From Maricaulis sp. (GTDB lineage: Bacteria; Pseudomonadota; Alphaproteobacteria; Caulobacterales; Maricaulaceae), in assembly GCA_002692855.1 (NCBI GenBank), contig NZMJ01000021.1, forward strand, positions 310,351-349,709: a stretch of DNA of 39,359 nt, written 5' to 3'. The notes below the pieces were generated by a model, which saw only the letters and a list, made by a program, of their open reading frames with translations, did not search any database and was not told the origin of the DNA. Positions 32,813 through 39,359 of this stretch are shown here, one piece after another; the first letter of the stretch is position 1; every line of letters begins with the position of its first letter. A program made the position numbers and the translations under genes.

Positions 32813-34231
32813 CTACTCCACGTAGCAGACTTGCTTGACCGCCTTCACGACATCTGCGGCGCCCGGCAATGACAGCGCCTCGAGATTACCCGCATAGGGC
32901 AGCGGCACGTCCTTCTGGAAGACGCGCACGGGCGGCGCATCGAGATAATCGAACGCCTCGGCCACGACGCGCGCGGCGATTTCCGCGCCGACGCCGTGCT
33001 GGCCCCAGCCCTCCTCAGCGCAGACGATGCGGTTCGTCTTCTTCACGCTCTCGATGATCGTGTCGGTGTCGAGCGGACGCAGGGTGCGCAGGTCGATCAC
33101 TTCCGCGTCGATGCCCTGCTCGGCCAGTTCCTCGGCGGCTTTGAGCGCAAAGCCGACCATGCGCGAATGCGCGGTGATGGTGACGTCACTGCCGGTGCGG
33201 CGGATCTTCGCCTTGCCGATCGGCAGGACCCAGTCCTCCATGTCCGGCACGTCGAACGTCTCGCCATACATCAGCTCGTGTTCGAGGAAGACGATGGGGT
33301 TCGGGTCCCGGATCGCGGCCTTCATCAGGCCCTTGGCATCGGCGGCGTCATAGGGCGCGATGACTTTCAGACCCGGCACCTGCGCATACCAGGCCGAATA
33401 GTCCTGGCTGTGCTGCGCACCGACGCGGCTGGCCGCGCCGTTCGGGCCGCGGAACACCATCGGACAGCCCATTTGGCCACCAGACATGTAGAGCGTCTTG
33501 GCCGCGGAATTGATGATGTGGTCGATCGCCTGCATGGCGAAATTGAAGGTCATGAATTCGACGATGGGTTTGAGCCCGCCGAAGGCCGCCCCGACGCCCA
33601 GACCCGCAAAGCCATGCTCGGTGATCGGCGTGTCGACGACGCGCTTCGACCCGAATTCCTGCAGCAGGTTGCGGGTGACCTTGTAGGCGCCCTGGTATTC
33701 GGCGACTTCCTCGCCCATCACGAAGACGGTCTCGTCGCGGCGCATCTCCTCGGCCATCGCGTCGCGCAGCGCGTCGCGCACGGTCGTGGGGACCATGTCG
33801 GTGCCTTCGGGGATTTCGGGATCGCTGCCCCCACCGGCGACTGCGCGGCTACCTTGGACGGGCGCGGAAACGGGTTCGGCGCTCTCTTTTCCTCCACCGC
33901 TTGCGGGGGACGTGCTGGCTTCGTCAGACGACGAGGCAGGCGCGGATTCCCCCTCCGGTTCGTAATTCTCAACGTCGCCCGCGCCTTCACCCTCTTCGAG
34001 CAGCAGGGCGATCGGCGCGTTGACCTTCACGCCTTCCGTGCCTTCCGCGACGAGCAGCTTGCCGACCTTGCCCTCCTCGACGGCCTCGACCTCCATCGTG
34101 GCCTTGTCGGTCTCGATCTCGGCGATGACGTCACCGGAGGAGACGGTGTCGCCTTCTTTCACGAGCCACTTGGCCAGCGTGCCTTCTTCCATGGTGGGCG
34201 ACAGGGCGGGCATCAGAACCTGGATCGGCAT
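32813..34231 (-). CDS. pdhB: Pyruvate dehydrogenase E1 beta subunit with N-terminal lipoyl domain
   Basis: 472 residues, longer than a plain E1-beta (about 330) because of an added lipoyl domain (1-82, Lys43 in ETDKATME) and an Ala/Ser/Glu/Gly-rich linker (83-140). The E1-beta part starts near [15 protein letters not shown]. It shows [38 protein letters not shown] and the thiamine-side segment [17 protein letters not shown], and ends in the transketolase C-terminal domain. Lipoyl-bearing PdhB is known in alphaproteobacteria such as Zymomonas and rhizobia. With PdhA it decarboxylates pyruvate. Its ATG overlaps the stop of the NTF2-like gene by one base (TGATG). Confidence 0.96.
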   Translation of the reverse strand: MPIQVLMPALSPTMEEGTLAKWLVKEGDTVSSGDVIAEIETDKATMEVEAVEEGKVGKLLVAEGTEGVKVNAPIALLLEEGEGAGDVENYEPEGESAPASSSDEASTSPASGGGKESAEPVSAPVQGSRAVAGGGSDPEIPEGTDMVPTTVRDALRDAMAEEMRRDETVFVMGEEVAEYQGAYKVTRNLLQEFGSKRVVDTPITEHGFAGLGVGAAFGGLKPIVEFMTFNFAMQAIDHIINSAAKTLYMSGGQMGCPMVFRGPNGAASRVGAQHSQDYSAWYAQVPGLKVIAPYDAADAKGLMKAAIRDPNPIVFLEHELMYGETFDVPDMEDWVLPIGKAKIRRTGSDVTITAHSRMVGFALKAAEELAEQGIDAEVIDLRTLRPLDTDTIIESVKKTNRIVCAEEGWGQHGVGAEIAARVVAEAFDYLDAPPVRVFQKDVPLPYAGNLEALSLPGAADVVKAVKQVCYVE

Positions 34232-34629
34232 CAGGCGGTTTCCTTCTTGAAGGCGAGCGCGTGGTCGCGCATCCGCCCTGCGAATTCGGCAAGCGTGTTG
34301 AGCGGGCGGATCAGGACTTCAATCCGGCTCATCCGGCCATCGGAGTCGAGCGAAATCTTGTCGATCCCGACCAGACCCTTGCCGCCGACCGTGCCGGTGA
34401 ATTCCAGGATGATCTCTTCGCCATCGACCCATTGCTGGCGATAGGAAAAGCCGTCGACCAGATTGATCACGCCCTGAAGGATGTGGATCAGATAGGCCTT
34501 GTCGGCGGTCGGATTCCACACCACCGGCGAATGCAGTTCGCATCCGTCCGCGATGATCGAGTCCATCAGCGAGGCGTCGCGCTTTTCGACCGCCTCATGC
34601 CACTGCGCCAGGAATTCGTCAGGGGTCAT
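34231..34629 (-). CDS. NTF2-like (SnoaL-type) fold protein in the pdh operon
   Basis: 132 residues. The opening [29 protein letters not shown] and CELHSPVV, then a sheet region with [25 protein letters not shown] and [13 protein letters not shown], form the cone-shaped NTF2-like/SnoaL pattern (helix, then curved sheet). The fold binds small hydrophobic ligands or has isomerase or hydrolase activity in other systems; no particular activity can be assigned. It is tightly packed between pdhA (3-bp gap) and pdhB (1-bp overlap). This placement recurs in some alphaproteobacterial genomes as far as I recall, but I cannot verify it here. Confidence 0.82.
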   Translation of the reverse strand: MTPDEFLAQWHEAVEKRDASLMDSIIADGCELHSPVVWNPTADKAYLIHILQGVINLVDGFSYRQQWVDGEEIILEFTGTVGGKGLVGIDKISLDSDGRMSRIEVLIRPLNTLAEFAGRMRDHALAFKKETA

Positions 34630-34632
34630 GAC

Positions 34633-35679
34633 TCAGCTCTCCACCAGAACGTCGGTCCAGAGCTCGCTCGGATCAGGCTCGGGGCTCTCCTTGGCGAAGT
34701 CGGCCGACGCCGCGACGATCGCCTTGATCTCCTTGTCGAGCTTTTTCAGATCGTCTTCGGTCGCGTGCTTGCCGGCGAGAATACGTTCCTTCGCGCCCTC
34801 GATCGGGTCGTGATGCGACCGGATATCGTCGACTTCCTCGCGCGTGCGGTATTTCGCCGGGTCGGACATGGAGTGGCCGCGATAGCGGTAGGTCTTCATC
34901 TCCAGGATGAAGGGGCCGTTGCCGTCGATGGCGTGCTTGCGCGCCTTCGCTGCGGCTTCGCGCACCGCGATGACGTCCATGCCGTCAACCTGCTCGCCGG
35001 GAATGCCAAACGAAGCACCCCGCTTGTAGAGCTCGGTTTCCGAGCTGGCGCGCTTCACGCTGGTGCCCATGGCGTACTGGTTGTTCTCGATGATGTAGAG
35101 GACCGGCAGATTCCAGAGCTTCGCCATGTTGAAGCTCTCATAGACCTGGCCCTGGTTGGCCGCGCCGTCCCCGAAAAAGGTCGCGCAGACCTTGCTATTG
35201 TTCTTGTAGAGGTTCGAGAAGCCCAACCCTGTGCCGATCGACACCTGTGCGCCAACAATGCCGTGCCCGCCGAAGAATTGTTTCTCGCGGCTGAACATGT
35301 GCATCGAGCCGCCCTTGCCCTTGGAATAGCCCCCTTCCCGGCCAGTCAGCTCGGCCATGACGCCGTTCGGGTCCATCCCGCAGGCGAGCATGTGGCCGTG
35401 GTCACGGTAGCCGGTGATGACCTGGTCGCCCTCTTCGAGCGCCGCCTGGACACCAACAACCACGGCTTCCTGGCCGATATAGAGGTGACAGAAACCCGCA
35501 ATCAGACCCATGCCGTAAAGCTGGCCGGACTTTTCCTCGAACCGCCGGATCAGCAGCATGTCGCGGTAATAGGCCAGCAGCTGGTCCTTCGTGACCTTTG
35601 CCTTCGGGCCGACAGCCGGCTTGGAGGCGGTGGTCGCGGTACGGCCGGATGTCTTGGCCGGGGTCTTCTTGGTCGCCAT
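34633..35679 (-). CDS. pdhA: Pyruvate dehydrogenase E1 alpha subunit
   Basis: 348 residues. An Ala/Lys/Thr-rich basic N-terminus (1-30) precedes the thiamine-diphosphate domain: DMLLIRRFEEKSGQLYGMGLI, GFCHLYIGQEA, and the ThDP motif GDGAANQGQVYESFNMAKLWNLPV...ENN that binds Mg and pyrophosphate. The conserved phosphorylation-loop counterpart is YRYRGHSMSDPAKYRTREEV. The start ATG at 35679 has no Shine-Dalgarno sequence at normal distance; a perfect 7-bp stem-loop lies 9 nt upstream (separate entry). It is the first gene of the pdhA-NTF2-pdhB-GFA-membrane-pdhC operon. Confidence 0.96.
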   Translation of the reverse strand: MATKKTPAKTSGRTATTASKPAVGPKAKVTKDQLLAYYRDMLLIRRFEEKSGQLYGMGLIAGFCHLYIGQEAVVVGVQAALEEGDQVITGYRDHGHMLACGMDPNGVMAELTGREGGYSKGKGGSMHMFSREKQFFGGHGIVGAQVSIGTGLGFSNLYKNNSKVCATFFGDGAANQGQVYESFNMAKLWNLPVLYIIENNQYAMGTSVKRASSETELYKRGASFGIPGEQVDGMDVIAVREAAAKARKHAIDGNGPFILEMKTYRYRGHSMSDPAKYRTREEVDDIRSHHDPIEGAKERILAGKHATEDDLKKLDKEIKAIVAASADFAKESPEPDPSELWTDVLVES

Positions 35680-35688
35680 TTATTCACA

Positions 35689-35708
35689 CGCGAAGTATTT
35701 CCTTCGCG
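35689..35708 (-). promoter_or_regulatory. Inverted repeat immediately upstream of pdhA
   Basis: CGCGAAG (35689-35695) and CTTCGCG (35702-35708) form a 7-bp perfect inverted repeat with a 6-nt centre, ending 9 nt before the pdhA ATG. On the mRNA strand the only Shine-Dalgarno-like sequence (AAGGA) lies within the stem and loop. It may be an operator for a pyruvate-sensing repressor or an RNA hairpin acting on translation. Confidence 0.45.
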
Positions 35709-35807
35709 CTCCCTTGCACAGGCTTCGGCCCTTACCAGACCTCGCACTGCAACAGCAAGAGAGCACGCGGTTTTGCGTGCGCAGTAAGTTCAGCGATTCA
35801 GAACAGA

Positions 35808-36116
35808 TCAGCGCTCGGCAGGCGCTTCGGTGCGGACGATGAAGTCGCGCGGATGGGCGACATTCAAGATGGTCCGGGCGCGTTCCTCAACATAGTCGAG
35901 ATCCAGGCTATCCGAACGGAGACGAAGCGCGGTCGCTTCAAGCTGCTCGCGCTGGGCGATTGTGGAGGCGAGTTCAGTCTCGGTTTCGGCGATGCGGTTC
36001 TTGACGACGATCCAGTTCAAGATGCCCTGTTCGCCATTCATCGCGTGATAGCCGAAATAGGTAATCAGCCCCGCGAAGAGGACCGTCGGCACCAGTCGCT
36101 TGATGAAATCCATCAT
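35808..36116 (-). CDS. ftsB: FtsB/DivIC-family septum formation initiator
   Basis: 102 residues with the single-pass topology of the family: a short cytoplasmic N-terminus (MMDFIKRLV), one membrane segment (about 9-27), then a periplasmic coiled coil (NRIAETETELASTIAQREQLEATALRLRS) and the conserved end DLDYVEERARTILNVAHPRDFIV. With FtsL and FtsQ it signals to FtsWI at the division site. It lies between eno and pdhA, as in most alphaproteobacteria. A REP-like element separates it from eno. Confidence 0.9.
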   Translation of the reverse strand: MMDFIKRLVPTVLFAGLITYFGYHAMNGEQGILNWIVVKNRIAETETELASTIAQREQLEATALRLRSDSLDLDYVEERARTILNVAHPRDFIVRTEAPAER

Positions 36117-36220
36117 CTCGTCACCCCATCCAGCCGTGCCTGTTTCTCAGGTCTTCGGCTCCATGACGGGGATTAGAAACGATCAGCGTGAATCAAGGGT
36201 TACCGGAGCGAACGCCGGGC

Positions 36221-36287
36221 GTCATTCCCGCGAAGGCGGGAATCCAGGCGAACGCCGACACTGGACCCCCGCCTTCGCGGGGGTGAC
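36221..36287. repeat. REP-like inverted repeat pair between eno and ftsB
   Basis: Arms 36221-36240 (GTCATTCCCGCGAAGGCGGG) and 36268-36287 (its near-exact inverse, two mismatches) each contain an inner hairpin around CCGCGAAGGCGG. This GTCATTCCCGCG type occurs widely in alphaproteobacterial genomes. It lies 10 bp past the eno stop and may also limit transcription from eno. Confidence 0.85.
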
Positions 36288-36297
36288 GGATGAGAGA

Positions 36298-37611
<1,314 letters not shown>

Positions 37612-37628
37612 TCATAACCAAGAGTCGC

Positions 37629-37644
37629 GCGGGCGCAAGCCCGC
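37629..37644 (-). terminator. Possible terminator hairpin after rpmF
   Basis: A 6-bp GC stem, GCGGGC/GCCCGC, with a 4-nt loop lies 15 nt past the rpmF stop in the 86-bp gap before eno. There is no U-tract, so termination is uncertain. Confidence 0.35.
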
Positions 37645-37658
37645 ACGTACCGGAAGGA

Positions 37659-37841
37659 TCAGTCGTCCTTCGGGGTCAGAACCTGCTTGCCGCGATACAT
37701 GCCCGACTTCAGGTCGATGTGGTGCGGACGGCGCAGCTCGCCGGAATCCTTGTCCTCGATATAGGTCGGCGTATCGAGCTTGTCGTGAGCACGGCGCATG
37801 CCACGCTTGGACGGAGTGGTTTTTCTTTTCGGGACCGCCAT
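37659..37841 (-). CDS. rpmF: 50S ribosomal protein L32
   Basis: 60 residues, complete and typical of alphaproteobacterial L32: [22 protein letters not shown] at the N-terminus, then the [19 protein letters not shown] segment. The zinc-binding cysteines of some L32 proteins are absent (the region has RRPHH), so it is the zinc-independent form. The ATG at 37841 follows GGGAGAG. It stands alone between eno and pyrG rather than next to plsX, where it is often found in gammaproteobacteria. Confidence 0.95.
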   Translation of the reverse strand: MAVPKRKTTPSKRGMRRAHDKLDTPTYIEDKDSGELRRPHHIDLKSGMYRGKQVLTPKDD

Positions 37842-38090
37842 GGGTCTCTCCCGTCAATTGGTCTAGAATCCTTGGAGCGGTTCGCAAGCGAGCCGCAGAG
37901 CCGCGCCGTATAACTGCTCCCCTGTCCGCGCGCAACCGCACTTTCCGTGTCCGGCGTGACGAAAGCAGCATTTGGGTGTATGATCGTCGCTGCGATCCCG
38001 CCGGGGACCACACGACATCAAGATCTCAATGTTCGTTTGAAACCGGTCGCGCTGGATCACCGGCGGTGATCGTCAATCCTGAAAACCCGA

Positions 38091-39359
38091 CTAGACCAGC
38101 CGGCTCTGCTCAACTGCGGCCGCCACAAAACTTGCGAACAGCGGGTGCGGGGCGAACGGTCTCGACTTGTATTCCGGGTGGAATTGCACGCCGATGAACC
38201 AGGGATGGTCCTCGATCTCGACAATCTCCGGCAACACGCCGTCGGGGGACAGTCCCGAGAATTTCAGCCCCGCGGCCTCAAGCAGTTCACGGTAGCCGAT
38301 ATTGACCTCATAGCGGTGCCGGTGGCGTTCGATGATATCGCTGCTGCCATAGATCTCGCGCACACGGCTGCCTTCGGTCAGGATGGCCGGATAGGCGCCC
38401 AAGCGCATCGTGCCCCCCAGGTCGGAAGCCTCGGAACGGGTCTCGACCCGGTTGCCGCGCACCCACTCGGTCATCAGGCCGATGATGGGGTCAGCCGGCT
38501 GGCCGAACTCGCTCGATCCCGCGCCTTCAATACCGGCGAGATTGCGCGCCGACTCGATCACCGCCATCTGCATGCCGAAGCAGATCCCGAAATAAGGAAC
38601 CTTGCGTTCACGCGCGAAGCGGACAGCCGCAATCTTGCCCTCGGCACCGCGTTCGCCGAAGCCGCCCGGCACCAGGATGGCGTGAACGTCTTCGAGCGCG
38701 CTGGTTTCGCCTTCCGTTTCAAACTGGCTGGAATCCAGCCACTTGATCTTCACCTTCACATTGTTGGCGATGCCGCCGTGATGCAGGGCCTCGATCAGGG
38801 ATTTGTAGGCGTCCAGGAGGCTCGTGTACTTGCCGACCACGCCGATGGTCACTTCGCCGTCGGGTTCGTTGACCGCGCGCGAAATGTCGTTCCAGCGCGT
38901 CAGGTCGGGTTCCGGGGCATCGTCGATGCGGAACCGCTTCAGCACTTCGGTGTCGAGACCGCGCGCGTGGTATTCCAGCGGCACGTCATAGAGCGACGAC
39001 GCATCCCGGCCTTCGATCACCGCAGATTCGGGCACGTTACAGAACAGGGCAATCTTTCGGCGATCACTGGCTGCAATCGGGATCTCGCAGCGGCACAGCA
39101 GGATGTCCGGCTGGATTCCGATCGACAGTAATTCCTTGACCGAGTGCTGGGTCGGCTTGGTCTTCATCTCGCCGGCCGCCTTGATGTAGGGCAGCAAGGT
39201 GACATGGAGGAAAAGCGCGTTGTCCCGGCCCAGTTCCTGGCCCAGCTGACGGAGCGATTCGAAGAAAGGCAGGCCTTCGATGTCGCCCACCGTTCCGCCG
39301 ACTTCGCACAGGACAAAATCGACATCCCCGGCGTCGGACAAGACGAATTGCTTGATCTG
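38091..39359 (-). CDS. pyrG: CTP synthase (N-terminus beyond the window)
   Basis: Makes CTP from UTP, ATP and glutamine. The frame runs off the right edge with no stop (QIKQFV precedes an internal Met at 39341), so about 120 N-terminal residues including the P-loop are missing. The visible synthetase part has [21 protein letters not shown] and RCEIPI. The class I glutamine amidotransferase domain has the nucleophile Cys in [15 protein letters not shown] and the His/Glu pair in [19 protein letters not shown]. It ends at the TAG at 38091. The 249 bp between it and rpmF contain no gene that I can support. Confidence 0.96.
   Translation of the reverse strand, partial: QIKQFVLSDAGDVDFVLCEVGGTVGDIEGLPFFESLRQLGQELGRDNALFLHVTLLPYIKAAGEMKTKPTQHSVKELLSIGIQPDILLCRCEIPIAASDRRKIALFCNVPESAVIEGRDASSLYDVPLEYHARGLDTEVLKRFRIDDAPEPDLTRWNDISRAVNEPDGEVTIGVVGKYTSLLDAYKSLIEALHHGGIANNVKVKIKWLDSSQFETEGETSALEDVHAILVPGGFGERGAEGKIAAVRFARERKVPYFGICFGMQMAVIESARNLAGIEGAGSSEFGQPADPIIGLMTEWVRGNRVETRSEASDLGGTMRLGAYPAILTEGSRVREIYGSSDIIERHRHRYEVNIGYRELLEAAGLKFSGLSPDGVLPEIVEIEDHPWFIGVQFHPEYKSRPFAPHPLFASFVAAAVEQSRLV

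Noticed and set aside
34261-35787. 508-codon plus-strand frame opposite pdhA.
   Set aside because: It is a shadow of pdhA and the NTF2-like gene, with no signature of its own.
37842-38090. Possible small RNA or gene between rpmF and pyrG.
   Set aside because: Only short frames and no clear promoter-terminator pair; nothing supports more than a leader for rpmF.

Overview
The window is GC-rich chromosomal DNA from an alphaproteobacterium, most likely in or near the Caulobacterales/Maricaulales (Hyphomonadaceae-type) group. The evidence is gene content and order: dusB-ntrY-ntrX-trkA, dat-hfq-hflX-mazG, the ispDF fusion, cinA, a Coq10-like gene, lipA, lpd, a pdhA/pdhB/pdhC operon with a lipoyl-bearing PdhB, ftsB, eno and pyrG form the usual alphaproteobacterial housekeeping neighbourhood. 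Clustered GANTC (CcrM-type) sites between genes fit as well. The group assignment is inference; no rRNA gene is present.

Layout. Positions 1-2800 hold the 3' end of a DsbA-like oxidoreductase gene, a decayed IS6-family transposase fragment, an APC permease, about 660 bp without a convincing gene, and tRNA-Ser(UGA). Positions 2916-9145 (+ strand) are rlpA, a D,D-carboxypeptidase, tmk, holB, tatD, an MBL-fold hydrolase and mazG, several with overlapping stop/start codons. Positions 9147-19212 (- strand) are hflX, hfq, a D-amino-acid aminotransferase, trkH, trkA, ntrX, ntrY and dusB; ntrBC, usual beside dusB, is absent. Positions 19289-22373 carry ispDF and cinA (+), then the Coq10-like gene and lipA (-).

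Positions 22678-27418 are the most interesting part. Three paralogous exported proteins built from 17-residue bactofilin-like beta-helix turns lie together: one with a polytopic C-terminal membrane domain, one predicted lipoprotein and one predicted soluble periplasmic protein. All three contain a single irregular 19-residue turn at the equivalent place, and two share a C-terminal cap with two cysteines. An Aas-like acyl-ACP/acyl-CoA synthetase sits among them, divergent from the lipoprotein gene across a perfect 19-bp palindrome. The block separates lipA from lpd, two genes of lipoate metabolism and use, and may be an envelope scaffold system.

Positions 27512-37841 hold lpd, a DhlA-like haloalkane dehalogenase (+), a cupin gene between REP-like palindromes, and a pyruvate dehydrogenase operon (pdhA, NTF2-like gene, pdhB, GFA-family gene, small membrane protein gene, pdhC), then ftsB, eno and rpmF. 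The window ends inside pyrG. The pathways link: eno leads to pyruvate; PdhABC with Lpd makes acetyl-CoA; LipA builds the lipoyl cofactor that PdhB, PdhC and Lpd use.
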